This document shows positions 23,514-34,306 of a DNA stretch of 61,682 nt, in pieces. The first letter of the stretch is position 1; every line of letters begins with the position of its first letter. Both the position numbers and the translations under genes were made by a program. The notes under the pieces are model-generated. The model was not told the DNA's origin and made no database searches. It saw nothing but the letters and a program-made list of their open reading frames with translations. The stretch covers positions 998,006 through 1,059,687 of the forward strand of contig ML976982.1 of NCBI GenBank assembly GCA_010015675.1, in the 5' to 3' direction. The DNA is from Byssothecium circinans. Lineage: Eukaryota; Ascomycota; Dothideomycetes; Pleosporales; Massarinaceae.

Positions 23514-25580
23514 TCTATACAGCACATTCAGTGCTATGGCGCCACAGCGTTTCTTCCACCTACTCAGTAACGCGCCTTTCTTTGCCGATATCATTCATCT
23601 TCGGCTCTATTAGTATAAACCTTTTAACTCCATCGATCAAGTCTCAAGTTTCGAGTTTCTTTCCTTTGTCCTTTCCTTGCATGAATGAGTACGAGGATGA
23701 TTGTAAGATTTTGCTTTGAGGTTGCCGCGCTTCTTTGGGCGGCGTGGTATGGCCGCGGTCGCGGTCGCGGTCGGGATGGGGTATATATCATGGGCATGGG
23801 ATGGGAGGTGTTGGTCTTCCAAAGGGTTGGGTTTCGTAAATTTATATGTTTAGGACAGGTTATTTGGGTAGTGTCGTATTCCCCTTGGTCAATCGTCAAA
23901 TCCTCACGCCGTCATTGGTCATGCAACCTTTTTTCGTTTTGGGGGGTTGAGATAAATCGAATTTTCCATTCCTGCTCGGGCATCATGATGCGCTTTGTTC
24001 CCATTTTCGGATTTCGGATACGTTTTCGCCATGGTGGGGGCGGGGGGCGGGGGGAGGGGGGATGTTTTATTTTATTTTATTTTATTTTCCCGTTCTTTAG
24101 GAAAGAAAGAAAGACTTGCATTTCGTTCGTTCTACGCGGCGGGGTATATAACGTTAACTTGGGGTTGATTATCTAGGGGATTCGTTTTAATGGGAGGGAA
24201 AGTGCGCTTGGTGAGATGAGATGAGGATTACTTGCTATCTGCTATAGTTTGGTTGCTTTGAGTTGGGGACTTTGGTTTGGTCTGGTTTGATGACTTTGCT
24301 TTACTTTGCTTTCTTTGCTTTGCTTTGGTTACATGTGTAGTCCGCATACATACCTACCTACCTACCTACATCGACTACGCTGAGGGGCGAAGGGCGAAAT
24401 GCTGAAATGCCGAAATGCTTGGACTTCCCCCATCAACCCATCGCATGCAAGCATTTCCCCCCCGCCCCCGCTGAACCTAGGACCTCCCGACCGTCGTGGG
24501 AGAACTTGGACTTGGACTTATCAACCTTTTATATCCATCGCAACTCCAAACATCTACCTAATACCTAAACAACCCTTCCTTCCCCGCCTCCACCACCGCC
24601 ATCTCCATCCCTATCGCCATCACTTGGCGCAATCTCCCTCCCAGTCTCCCTCTCACGCTTCCTCAACTTCATCGACGCGCGTTAGGACTGTTTTATAGAT
24701 CAGATCACGGGTTCGACCTCGCGGCGTTGCACTATCTTTCCTTTCTCTTTCCCCTTAGGCTTAGCATTAGCGTTAGTATTATAAGCGTTAGTCTTAGCAT
24801 TACACTGATCCTAGTGGTTCTAGGGTCTGCATCTCGACATGAATTAGAAAGCGGAGCCTACGTCGGGGTCGGATCGGGGTCTTGGAGTAGGAGGAGAAGT
24901 AGGAGGTGAGGGTGATGGTGGTGGATGTGGATGTGGTGTCTGCCCGGTAGATGGTGCTTGGGGCGAGGGCGCAAGGGAGGACGGCGAGGACTGCGGAAGT
25001 GGTTTGGGAATGGGTTGTGCTCGTAGTTGTTGCTGGGCGGGGGTTTCTGCGGAGATATAGGGGAGATGAGGGTGTGGAACTGTGGGTGTGGAGGGTTGTG
25101 TTGTGTTGTGTTAAGCAGATGAGGTGTGGTAGAGGGAAATGGCACGTCATACTCTTACCCTCTAGGCTGCCTAAAAACCACACTTACCACTTAGTTATAA
25201 AAGTGAGCGTAATCACAAGGATGAAATTGGGTAATAGAGGTTGCATCATCCTCGCAAACACAGCCCCATCGCTTCAACACCAAGTCGAGTTGGGCTCGAG
25301 ACCAAACCAAAAACAGCACGCACGAACGAGAAGGAAGAGGTGAAGCGCGAAAGGAGACAAAGACTACGGCAATGAGATGTTTGGGGATAGGTATTGATAT
25401 TAAGATGGATACTCAAGCTACCGCGATGCTCACTCATACCAGTGCCATCGTACCAAACAACAAACCACTTCATCACTATCTCCGCTCGTCAGCGCGAGAC
25501 CCCACTCACTCGCTCCTCCTCCCCCTTCCCTCTTCCCCCCACCTTGCCAGGCTCGCTTCACGCTCAGTCCGCGCACCAGC
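23139..25580. other. 2.4 kb intergenic region rich in simple sequence
   Basis: Beyond the CA repeat it holds TTTTA repeats near 24066-24088, TTTGC runs near 24290-24330, an ACCT tetramer run near 24352-24368, and an irregular TTAG-rich stretch near 24758-24802. Open frames here are repeat-driven. No gene is supported. Confidence 0.5.
23417..23512. repeat. (CA)48 microsatellite
   Basis: It is 96 nt of uninterrupted CA dinucleotide, beginning about 280 bases after the stop of the kinase-like gene. The frames reading His-Thr or Cys-Val repeats through it are artefacts. Confidence 0.98.
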
Positions 25581-27679
25581 TCACTCAAAGTACTTGGCAA
25601 GCTCCTCGACGGAAGTAGCCCGTACCTTCGGCGCTTGCTCGTTGGCTGCGGGCTCGAGACCGTTGACTGTGACTTCGCTCGCGGGTTGTTGTTGTTCTTG
25701 TCCTCGCTCTGGCTCGGCCTGCTGCTTCTGGTTCTGTTCTTGAGCCTTTTCGCCCTGCTGTTGCTGCTGCGCCTTCTGCTGTTCTTGAGCCCTTTCGCCT
25801 TGCTGCTGCTTCTGTCGTTCTTGCTCTTGCTTCTTGTTGTTGTTTTCTCGGTCTTGGTCCTTTTCGCGCTGTTGTTGTTCTTGCTGCTGCTTCTTCTTCT
25901 GCTCTTCTTGCGCCTTTTCTCTCTCCTGCTTCCTCTGCTCTTCTTGGGCCTTGGCTCGCTCCCTCTCCCTCTCCTTCTCCCTGTTATTATCGTCGTTGTT
26001 TTCGTTCTTGTTGTTTTCGTTGTTTTTGTTGTCCTTGTTGTCGTTCTTGTTGTTGTCCTCGTTGTTCTTCCTGTTGTTGTCCTCGTTCTTATTCCTGTTG
26101 TTGTCGTCGTCCTTATTATCCTTGTTGTTGTTCTTGTTGTTCCTGTTGTCATCGTTGTTGTCCTTATTATTATCCTTGTTGTTGTTGTTCTCCTTGTTCT
26201 CCTTCTCCTTCTTGTCCTGCTCCTTCTTCCTCTCGTCTTCCTTCTGCTTCTGCTCCTTCTTCCTCTCGTCTTCCTTCTGCTTCTGCTCCCTCTCCTTCTT
26301 TTCCTGCTCCTTCTTCCTCTCCTCGTCCTTCTTCTTCTGCTCCTCGTTCTGCTTCTTAGCCTCCTCCTCCTTCTTCTTCTGTTCTTCAGCCTGCTGCTTC
26401 TTCCTCTCCTCCTCAGCTTTACCATTATTCTTCTGCTCCTCTTCTTGCTTCTTCTGCTCTTCAGCCTTTTTCTTCTCCTCCTCCAACTTGGCAGCTTCCT
26501 CGCCCTTGGCCTTCGCTTCCTGTTTGAGCTTCTCGGCCTCGGCGGCCTTCTTCTCCTCTTCGAGCTTGGCGGCGTCTTGTTCGGCCTGTGCGGTGCCGTT
26601 TTGGGCGCCTGCCGGTGGGGGAGCAGCGGCTTCAGTGGCGTTGGCAGCAGCAGGAGGGGGAGGGGCCACGGATTCAACGGCGGTGGGTTCAGGCGAGGCT
26701 TCGGCGACGGGAGGCTCAGGAGCTGCTTCGGCGGCAACAGAAGGTTCGGCAGGAGGTTCGGCGGCAACAGGAGGTTCGGCAGGAGGTTCGGCGGCAACAG
26801 GAGGTTCGGCAGGAGGTTCGGCGGCAACAGGAGGTTCGGCAGGAGGTTCGGCGGCAACAGGAGGTTCGGGGGCAGCAGTTGCTTCAGGAGGGGACGCGAC
26901 CACAGTGATGTTTTCCGCGGCCGGCTGTTCTGGGGCAGCTTGCTCGGCCTGGGCTCCCTGTTGGCCCTTTTCGGCTTCGGCTTTGGCTTTGGCCTGGTGC
27001 TCGGCTTCCGCTTTTGCGGCGGCTGGGTTGGGTTGATCAGTGACTGATAGCAGAAGAAAATGACGTTCGAGTGGGAACGGAAGGGAAAGGGACTGGATGT
27101 GCTCACCTTCTTGGGCAGCTTTGTTCTTTTCTTCCTCCTTTGCAACGTGCATGGCTTCCATCGCCTTTGCAGCTACAAAAGCGGTCAGAGAGTGATTGTG
27201 TGGCTGGGCTTGATAAGAACGTACCTTCTTGGTCAGCTTTGTTCTTTTCTTCCTCTTTGGCGACGTGCATGGCTTCCATTGCTTTGGCAGCTACAACACT
27301 GGTCAATAACAATCGCTTGAGTGCTAATATGATACGTACCCTCTTGGTCAGCCTTCGCCTTGGCTTCAGCCTCAGCGACGTGCATTGCCTCCATAGCATC
27401 TGCCTTCGCCTTGTGCTCCGCAGCTACACATCGTCAGTGACCAATTTCTCCATGAAGATGTTTGAGAAACGTACCAGCCTTCTCCTCCTCGGCCTTCTTT
27501 GCTTCAGCTCCAGCATCAGCCTGTGCGGCAGGTGCTGGTGCAGGTGCTTCGGCAATGACGCCGACTGGAGCAGCACCTTCAGTGCGGAGCATTAGTCCGC
27601 CATTTCGTCTGACGGGTAGTGGACCAGCGGCCACGAGTGATATCGAGAGAAGCGAGAGAAGGGGGTATGTGGTCTTCAT
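25581..27679 (-). CDS. secreted low-complexity protein with tandemly duplicated exons
   Basis: I infer five exons read from right to left: 27475-27679, 27340-27423, 27225-27290, 27107-27172 and 25581-27022. All four introns are phase 1 (51, 49, 52 and 84 nt), giving 620 aa. The start MKTTYPLLSLLSISLVAAGP is a signal peptide. Exons 2-4 encode versions of one segment, AKAMEAMHVAKEEEKNKA, and exons 3 and 4 are near-identical 66-nt units. Exon 5 then gives a 10-residue PPVAAEPPAE repeat array, a Glu/Lys/Gln-rich region predicted to be coiled coil or disordered, an Asn/Lys/Asp-rich block and a Gln/Glu-rich end. The protein is extremely hydrophilic. A role at the cell surface or as a host- or environment-facing secreted protein is inference. 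No enzyme domain is visible. The last intron has a length divisible by 3 and no stop, so its retention is possible. Confidence 0.8.
26731..26880 (-). repeat. 30-bp coding minisatellite (PPVAAEPPAE array)
   Basis: About five head-to-tail copies of a 30-bp unit lie inside the last exon of the secreted protein. The copies are nearly identical apart from a few base changes in the first and last, as expected from recent slippage or unequal exchange. Each unit encodes ten residues, so copy number can change without frameshift. Confidence 0.9.
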
Positions 27680-30646
27680 TATGAGCTAGGTCGTCCGTGT
27701 AAACTTCGGCAATATAGTTCGGTAAAGTGTAAAAGATGGTAGTCGTCAAGACGGAAAGAATGATCAAGAGCTCTGCTCCGAGAAAGAATAAATTAACGAT
27801 TAGTGCTCTGCACGATAGAATCAAAAATGAAAGGAAGGTAGGGTAGAACCGAAAAGGAAGGAAGTTCGTCAATGTCGAAGAAGTGATGGAGAGCCTCGAC
27901 AATGCCCAAGGCATGAAGTATATATACCTCAGATCCCCAGGACTCATCGCTATGACCATAATATCCCGTCCCGTGTACCTGATCCACAGACAAGCCAGAG
28001 AACTCACGCTGACACCCGCGCTCTGCCGTTTCTTGGAACATGTAACTGTTTGACGTGGCTGCCTCAGCTGCATTGAATCGGTGCCTTGACGCGGGTGGGC
28101 TTTTGCTGCCCCTTCACCATCCTTTGGGAGCAAAAGATCCACAACTCTCGAACGTTGACAAACGCCACAGGAACATCCTCAATTTGGGCATGGCGCAACG
28201 GTTCGTCCAATGTTTACCTGTTTTGTTAATCCGGCGAATCAGAACAAGTAAAAAATTTGATTGTGGTCGTTTTTGGAAGGCCAAGCACGTCGGACCAGTG
28301 ATGGGCTTGGCTAAACTTGGAGAGTTAGAGCCAAGCTAGCTTCAGGAGGTTTGGCGCAATGACTTTTCGTCTCGTTTCTCTCATTGGTCCGGTTTCGTCG
28401 TGGGGTGAAGCGAGAGCAGTTTCAGAGGTCCGAGAGGGGGATGGTGTCGCAGCCTGGCTTGTCAGGAACGCGAATGTACCGAACTTGTTTTTGTTCTTAT
28501 TTTGCTGTGTTATTGCTTCGTGGGCTGGTGCTTGGGAGGGATGCTGGTTCGGAGTGGTTTCATCCTGGGTTGGCGGTTCGGTTGTGAGGTGTTCCGTGGG
28601 GTTTGGACGGCGTAGGACCGATGAACCGATGATGCTGGTTGTGCGTGGTAGGTTTGGTTGCAGGAGGGGTGCATAATAAGGTGAGCTGTCATTGCACAAG
28701 ATTTGATGACGTGAAGGAGAGGATTGTGAAATGGGTGCATGCAGTGTGGTGAAGTGTGTTGGGACGAGCGATTTAGTCAACTTTCGTCTCTTCTCAGAAG
28801 TCGTACATGTGTTGTTTTACTTCAATTTTTGTGCTTCTTGACACGCAAGAATGATAGTCGCGCTCAACAGCAAGATCTTGACTAGTATCAACAGAGTATC
28901 TTAATACCGTGATAGGTTGATTTCCATATCCACGTTTCCGTGGTAGTCGTTCAATACGTATACCTCGGGGTACGTCACCTATAATATGCTATTCATAGAA
29001 TCAATGCATCGTCTGAAAACACCGTTGGAAGTCCAGAAACCGGGTCTTGGGCTTTTCTTATGCCTCAGGCATTGTCGCCTTTGATTCGACGATATCGACA
29101 AGGTACAGCTCATTTGTTGACTTGATAGAACCGTTGGTAGTACCAAGACAAGCTCGTGAAGCAGGCGTTAAGACGGCAGAGATTTTCCTCAATTTCGAGG
29201 GTTCCCTGTGAAAACAGTTCTTCTGTTACTACCGCGTGTGAAGTACGAATCCTGAATACACGGTTCGGTTCCCCCAAGTTCCGGAGCGCTACTTGAACGT
29301 GCTATAGTACCACGTTAGTGGTTCTAGGTCCCGCGTAAGACTCACGGTGAACCATATGGGCCGGTAAAACTCGTGCCTTGGGAATAGAAGTGAGACACAC
29401 GATCATACATGCAACTCTAATTCGTCACATGTCAAAACCTTATAGCTTTTCTCAGTGCAAAAGGAGCTACCAAGTCGGCTTCGACGTCCCGTGCTTCTTA
29501 AAAAAATTGAACCGCTCAAGCTGAGCTGCATGACGTGCAGCATCCAAGTGCGCGGGCGGCAGCGGACCTTCACCAGATCTTCGCGCTAGTCCTATCTTAG
29601 TTTAGCTTTTAGATCCGTCCAAGATTCTTCCGCTCCTGCAGGACCTCGATCATCGTCAACTGTATTGAAATCTTTCTTATTCGTTGATATCCCACAGAGA
29701 TGCCTTCTAGATTCGGGGATTTAGCACGAGGGTGTTCTTCTCACGTCTGGCTGGATCACCGCACGACCCGTTGATGAGGAGCTGTTCTTCTACCAGGAAA
29801 GTGAAAGATCTAGACTGCAAGTATGGACCGCGCTACACTTAATATTTGGGGTGGCGGTTCGCGCATGGGATCTGGCCGCCCTCGTGGCTGAACCCCAACT
29901 ACCTGGATTCAAGCCTTACCATGGTAATACAAGCAATTCTACGCCTCGACGACGTCCATATTGGGTCAGGTGAAAGCGCAATATGCTGGCCGCTATATCT
30001 AGCGGTACCATGGTATGAACCGGAATACCTCCGAACATTTCCGTATCAGTAACTCTGGTTAGGAACACGAGATGCACTAGACACGAGGGGTCCTCGTGCC
30101 GACTAAACATTATAGTCTATGCATCGCATCGTGCAGTGCAACGATGATGCGCGAGCAGCCATTCGTCTCAACTTCTACGACTGTGGCGTAGTATGCTGAT
30201 GCGATGGGGAGCATGAATCTTCATAGTGTGGCGAGTACGGCAGGGATGGCTGATAGTACGGAGGCTCTGTCGAAGTCGACGGCGAGTAAGCGCGAGATGG
30301 GTGCTATGGGGATTAAGGAGAGGGCTACGTATACAATGAGATAGGTGTAGAGTTTAGGGCTATGGAAAATGGTTAAGCGTGTTCATGCTCAGCGGGGAGT
30401 CGCGATTACATAAAATACGAATATGCGACGAGCACTTTACAATACTTCACAGGACTTCGTGATATATATTCTCAAGACGTATATTCAATTTACCCAAGCT
30501 ATGCACAATAAAGCTCCAAAAAGCCCGAACCTCAACACAAGAACGCACAGCATCCATGTGCTAATGCTCATCATTAACAAGAATAAAGACACATAAGACA
30601 GAATCCAACATAAATCATAAAGCAGCCACACCGTCCGTACCTTTCC
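27680..30646. other. 3 kb without a supportable gene
   Basis: It includes the promoter of the secreted low-complexity protein (27.7-28.1 kb). The remainder has only short scattered frames on both strands with no domains, and I cannot name any relic in it. Base composition is mixed, with CpG present, so strong repeat-induced point mutation is not obvious. Confidence 0.4.
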
Positions 30647-30874
30647 CTACCCCCCTACCCTCCTTTCCCAACCATGGCTACGCCCATTCTTCGTCTGGGC
30701 CTCCCATACAGCCTTCTCTTTCGCAGTAGCTCCAACAGTCCCAGGCGAAATCCCTGCAAATGACTTTTTCGAATCGTAGTCTTTCCCCTTCGACCGAGCG
30801 CGAGTACCTCCGCCGGGTCCGAGACTGGGGCGTTGAGCAATGTGGGACTTTTGTTTGCTTCCGCTGGAGCCCAT
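30647..30874 (-). CDS. small basic protein with N-myristoylation signal (MGSSGSK)
   Basis: It encodes 75 aa. The ATG at 30874 has a strong context (ATCACCATGG) and opens MGSSGSKQKS. Gly2 with Ser6 and Lys7 fits the known N-myristoyltransferase consensus (as in Src, GSSKSK). The rest is Gly/Ser/Lys/Arg-rich, probably disordered, with a short WEAQ segment. A 60-nt 5'-UTR intron is likely at 30961-31020 (GTATCC...GTCAG). A TATA box lies at 31115-31126 and a TGACTCA motif 11 bases upstream of it. It is the most downstream of five small same-strand genes. I do not recognise the family. Membrane anchoring is inferred from the motif. In-frame sequence upstream to 30979 lacks an ATG of better context. 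Confidence 0.6.
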   Translation of the reverse strand: MGSSGSKQKSHIAQRPSLGPGGGTRARSKGKDYDSKKSFAGISPGTVGATAKEKAVWEAQTKNGRSHGWERRVGG

Positions 30875-30960
30875 GGTGATAGCTTGTTGACTGAATCCGC
30901 GTGGTAGAGGACGTGTGGCGTGGTAAATCTGAATGTGTCTGAAGGCGTTACGCTGAAGGG

Positions 30961-31020
30961 CTGACGGATACGTTAACACTCGAATATGTGTGAAACCAAC
31001 GAAGCAGCATACCGGGATAC
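30961..31020 (-). other. probable 5'-UTR intron of the 75-aa gene
   Basis: On the minus strand the segment begins GTATCC and ends GTCAG, with GTTAAC as a branch-site candidate. It sits between the predicted TATA box and the ATG. Confidence 0.45.
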
Positions 31021-31114
31021 TTGATCGACCTGCGATAGATGATGTGGAGCTTGAAGTCGTGCGATATATCGTGTAGATGATGGTTGTATAAGTAAAGCAG
31101 AGCCGAAGATCGAT

Positions 31115-31144
31115 GCTTTTTATACCAGTAACCAGTGTGACTCA
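31115..31144 (-). promoter_or_regulatory. TATA box plus TGACTCA motif, 75-aa gene
   Basis: Read on the minus strand: TGAGTCA (31138-31144), 11 bases, then GGTATAAAAAGC (31115-31126). TGASTCA is the established site of AP-1/Gcn4-type bZIP factors. A further TGAGTC is at 31171-31176. Confidence 0.6.
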
Positions 31145-31712
31145 GTGAAGATGTGAATCGGAGTAGTCAATGAGTCGATCATGTTGGTGACCGGTTGATC
31201 GTGGTACAAACCTCTCATATTACATCATCAAATCCGAGCCACTTGTAGAAGATTGTTCACAATTTGAGTGACTAGACTGTGAAGACTATAGAAAAACAGT
31301 GGAGCGAGCGTTCAATGGAAGAAGGTGAATTTGCGAGTGTAGCGAACGAAGTATTGTAAATTTGAAGGAATAACACTTGATAGAGAAGCGCGGGATTCCA
31401 GTGCAACATGAATTGAGAAATGATTCACAGATCCCCCACTTAACATTTGATGGTAAAAGAGGAAATTGAATGAAATCGCTGGTGCGAGCCCCAGCCTTGA
31501 TACACCTAAGAGGAAAATATAAGTAGAAACTAGATACCAAGTTTGAAAGCACAATAAGAGCTTACCAGAAGCATACTTGAGATCCGAAACCTAGCCCTCA
31601 GTACCCGCCAACCTCAGGGAGTTCAAATAAGTGCGCAATGTAAAGTGACTTTGACTCAAACCATGTGAGGGCTGACTCCATAAACCAAGCACCTCCTCAC
31701 CATATCCCCTTA

Positions 31713-31955
31713 TCAACCACCGCCATCTCCACCACCACCACCTCCACCTCCGCCTCCTCCTCCGTCGCCCCCACCAAACCACCCTCCTCCACCGCCACCT
31801 CCAAAGTGACCATGATGTCCCACGCCGTCATCGGCATACCCTGCTCGGCCTGCCCCATGGCCCGGTCGGCTTGAATTCGAGTATCCTGACACATAATAAG
31901 GCCGGGATTTGTTCGTGCGGTTGCGGGGGGCGGGTTTGCTCGTGCACGAACCCAT
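31713..31955 (-). CDS. small Gly-rich protein with myristoyl/palmitoyl-type start (MGSCTSK)
   Basis: It encodes 80 aa. The start MGSCTSKPAPRN has Gly2, Ser6 and Lys7 as in N-myristoylated proteins, plus Cys4, a classic palmitoylation position (as in Src-family kinases and G-alpha subunits). A Tyr/Ser/Gly-rich middle is followed by a tail of glycines broken by Asp, Trp and Phe. No other domain is visible. The promoter upstream at 32111-32195 has a TATA box and several GAGTCA-like motifs. It is co-directional with its small neighbours. Function is unknown. Dual lipidation would place it at the plasma membrane, which is an inference. Confidence 0.6.
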   Translation of the reverse strand: MGSCTSKPAPRNRTNKSRPYYVSGYSNSSRPGHGAGRAGYADDGVGHHGHFGGGGGGGWFGGGDGGGGGGGGGGGGDGGG

Positions 31956-32742
31956 AGCGAATGTGTTTGAAAGGTGAGAGTTCCCTGGATAGGACTGGCC
32001 GCCCAGCTGTTGATGTGAGGAAGTCGTAGAGTTCGTAATCTCGAGGTGTGCGACGAAGTGTGAGTGTATAGAAGTTCGTTGCAAGGTTGAGAAGGGGTCG
32101 TTGCGATTGCGCTTTTTTATATGAGTGGCAGGTCAAAGTGAGTAATATTGAATACGGAGTCACTATTGTGGTATGACGCGGAATGCTGTGACTCTTATGG
32201 ATCATTGACATTGGTTGTACTTTGCCGCTCTGCAGCTGCGCTAGGCGTGATCGCATTGAGGGGTGAAGGTGCATGAGCGTTGACAGTGAGCGGGAATGTC
32301 ACTTGCTATTCACTGAATTTGTTGCGCAAGGCCAGACACCACCGAACAGGGATTTCTGAAGTAGCATGATATAAGATGTTGGAAGTATGAAGAACTCCTT
32401 CCAAATAGATAACCCTTCGACAATGTCCGGCATATCTAATGTATCCACTCATCGAGAATCCCACTATAGAAATAAACAGTTTTATATAATTAAAGTATCT
32501 ATCTACCGCCACACGATATAAATCTACATACGATACAGACCGTCACAAATCCTCATAATAGTGCAAATACTCCAAAAGAATGACTGTCTCATAACTGAAG
32601 AGTGCACCAAAGAAAACACAACGCCCAGAAAGAGAAAGCCAAACCCAAAACCCATCATCGTTATCTTAACTAGTCTACCGGAAACTTCAACGCGCATCAA
32701 AGAAAAATGTCCAATAATTGCAGCGCATCCCCATCAACAGTT
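31956..32742. other. 5' UTR, promoter and spacer
   Basis: The first 240 bases are the 5' region of the 80-aa gene. The remainder (32.2-32.7 kb) is the 3' region of the next small gene and carries no convincing frame. Confidence 0.5.
32111..32195 (-). promoter_or_regulatory. TATA box with GAGTCA motifs, 80-aa gene
   Basis: The minus strand has CATATAAAAAAGC (32111-32122). Upstream of it lie GTGACTC (32157-32163) and AGAGTCA (32189-32195), plus two weaker TTACTCA/CACTCA-like sites close to the TATA box. Confidence 0.55.
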
Positions 32743-33249
32743 CTAGCGATGCTCATCCGCCGACCCCGAAGAATCAGTGTGTATACGAGTGCTTTCGGAA
32801 GGAGCTCTTACACTTCCTTCAGTGACATCAATATCAGCAGAACCACCCGAAACATGGGAGCAAGGTGCGCTGGAATCGATGGTTGACCCATGAGATCGTA
32901 AAGAATCATTAGCAACCGCTCGATCTGTGTCGTTACTTTCTCTGGAAACTTGTAGAGGTACCTTATTCTTCTCTAGAGCTAGACGACCCTCATGACGGGG
33001 TTGAGGCAAACCGGTGGAGGGACTTGCTTCCGTGCGAGCTTGGCTGTGGGAAGTAGCGGATGGAAGTTGATGACTTTGATACTGCTCTACTGCATGCTGC
33101 GGTTCGATCGCCCTAGTCGGGACCGCACTGCTTTGGGGATTATTTGCCGTGCTCGCGGGTGGGTTGGATACTGGTCGTGAGGGAAGAGTGATGGTGCTAG
33201 GTTCTGCGGATTGGCGGCGATTTCCGCCGGGACAACAGACACAGGGCAT
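32743..33249 (-). CDS. small Ser/Pro-rich protein with N-terminal Cys cluster (MPCVCC)
   Basis: It encodes 168 aa in one exon. It starts MPCVCCPGGNRRQS. Three cysteines in the first six residues followed by basic residues are typical of N-terminal S-acylation sites. The rest is Ser/Pro/Ala/Gln-rich and looks disordered, with an acidic Ser-rich end. A 44-nt 5'-UTR intron is likely at 33286-33329 with a CTAAC branch site. The promoter at 33585-33613 closely matches that of the 75-aa gene. No domain is recognised. Being on the same strand with the same promoter layout, it is grouped with its small neighbours. Confidence 0.55.
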   Translation of the reverse strand: MPCVCCPGGNRRQSAEPSTITLPSRPVSNPPASTANNPQSSAVPTRAIEPQHAVEQYQSHQLPSATSHSQARTEASPSTGLPQPRHEGRLALEKNKVPLQVSRESNDTDRAVANDSLRSHGSTIDSSAPCSHVSGGSADIDVTEGSVRAPSESTRIHTDSSGSADEHR

Positions 33250-33285
33250 TTTGGAGAGTTATCGCTGATAGTGTACGAAGTTTAG

Positions 33286-33329
33286 CTTTGAAGAATTAGT
33301 TAGAGGATGTGTAGCTATGGTATTCGTAC
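33286..33329 (-). other. probable 5'-UTR intron of the 168-aa gene
   Basis: On the minus strand it begins GTACGA, has CTAAC near the 3' end and ends AAAG. It lies 36 bases upstream of the ATG. Confidence 0.5.
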
Positions 33330-33584
33330 CTTCGACGGGTGAGGTGAATCCCTCAAGACGAAGGATCGTGAATGTAGGTAGCACTGTTTGACGGTGTGCG
33401 ACCTAAGTCCAGCGTAACAGGTGCTCGAGATGTTATGACAAAGATAGGTAGTGGGAAAGAAGATAGTGTTTATTGCATTGTTATCGGAGTGTACTGTTAG
33501 GCGGTCGTTCAAACTCTACTTCCAAGTTTGCTCGAAGTTTGATGTTGCGAAGATGGGGAAAGAGTGCAAGAGAATCATGCTCCG

Positions 33585-33613
33585 GCTTTTTATACTATTC
33601 ATAGTTTGAGTCA
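33585..33613 (-). promoter_or_regulatory. TATA box plus TGACTCA motif, 168-aa gene
   Basis: Read on the minus strand: TGACTCA (33607-33613), 10 bases, then AGTATAAAAAGC (33585-33596). The core ATAAAAAGC is identical to that of the 75-aa gene. A second AGAGTCA is at 33637-33643. Confidence 0.6.
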
Positions 33614-34306
33614 CACAGAAGTGTTACTGTTACAGGTGACTCTAAAATCCATGTGTGACACCACATACACGCATTCCCTCATCGTTCACGAAGGTGAGAT
33701 CGTGTTTTTTACGACTGCGATACAGCATGAGTCGACCTTGACAAGTGACAGGAAGATAGCGGTCAGATGCCAAGCTGAGAGTAAGATATTTTCCATCCTG
33801 CAAACAGTCATCGCACAAGGTCTGACTCCATTTCAGTATGACTGAATTGTAGGTATCGTCAAACAGACCACCACTGCCAAAGCCAAATTACTTGAAGTTG
33901 AACAGCGACTTATTGCTCCAGAAATTCACCAGGTGCAGCTGGAAATGAAGTGTAAGCCTTCACTTCACATCAAGATAAGCTCTGCAGGGCAATCAAAAAA
34001 AAAGTCCAATCTATACTCGTACACATAGCAAGAAAATAATGGAAAAGGAAAATTAAAAGACCCCGCAACTTAAATATCCGGTAACCAGTTACCCCAAAGA
34101 AGTTCCAATCCCAAGGAACACAAAAGTAACACCCAAAAGAGGGAATGCTCAAAACTGCCCGCTCCGATCCGACCTAGAACACAGCCCAGCTCTCCCCAAA
34201 CTCAAATCATTTCATTCCAGAAGCAGACCATTTGCCAAAACAGCCCTCAAGACTAACATCTTCCGAATTTTCCTCCCGGCTACCTCCGCAAAGCCCACCC
34301 TCGTCC

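Larger units (their letters stand above)
30875..31712. other. 5' region of the 75-aa gene and spacer
   Basis: It contains the 5' UTR, UTR intron and promoter of the 75-aa gene up to about 31180. Then comes about 500 bases without a coherent gene, although further TGACTC motifs lie at 31651-31679. Confidence 0.5.
33250..34306. other. 5' UTR, promoter and about 650-bp spacer
   Basis: It contains the 5' region of the 168-aa gene (to about 33645). The rest is AT-rich spacer. A 93-codon plus-strand frame at 33564-33845 overlaps that promoter and has no domain support. Confidence 0.45.

Noticed and set aside
23035..23719. Frames encoding long His-Thr or Cys-Val repeats
   Set aside because: They only read through the CA microsatellite and lack conserved ends.
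24695..24725. GGGTTCGACC-like T-loop suggestive of a tRNA
   Set aside because: No matching acceptor, D or anticodon stems can be folded around it.
26731..26880. Regular 30-bp repeat considered as a CRISPR array
   Set aside because: Copies are head-to-tail with no unique spacers, lie inside a coding exon and belong to a eukaryote.
25635..27047. Long plus-strand frames of 400-470 codons, Leu/Ser-rich
   Set aside because: They are the antisense of the Glu/Lys/Asn-rich secreted protein. The biased codons of the real gene remove stops on the other strand.
31261..31650. A possible sixth small gene after the TGACTC motifs at 31651-31679
   Set aside because: No TATA box follows at the expected distance, and the first ATG gives only a short frame.
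33564..33845. 93-codon plus-strand frame
   Set aside because: It overlaps the promoter of the 168-aa gene and shows no domain or signal.
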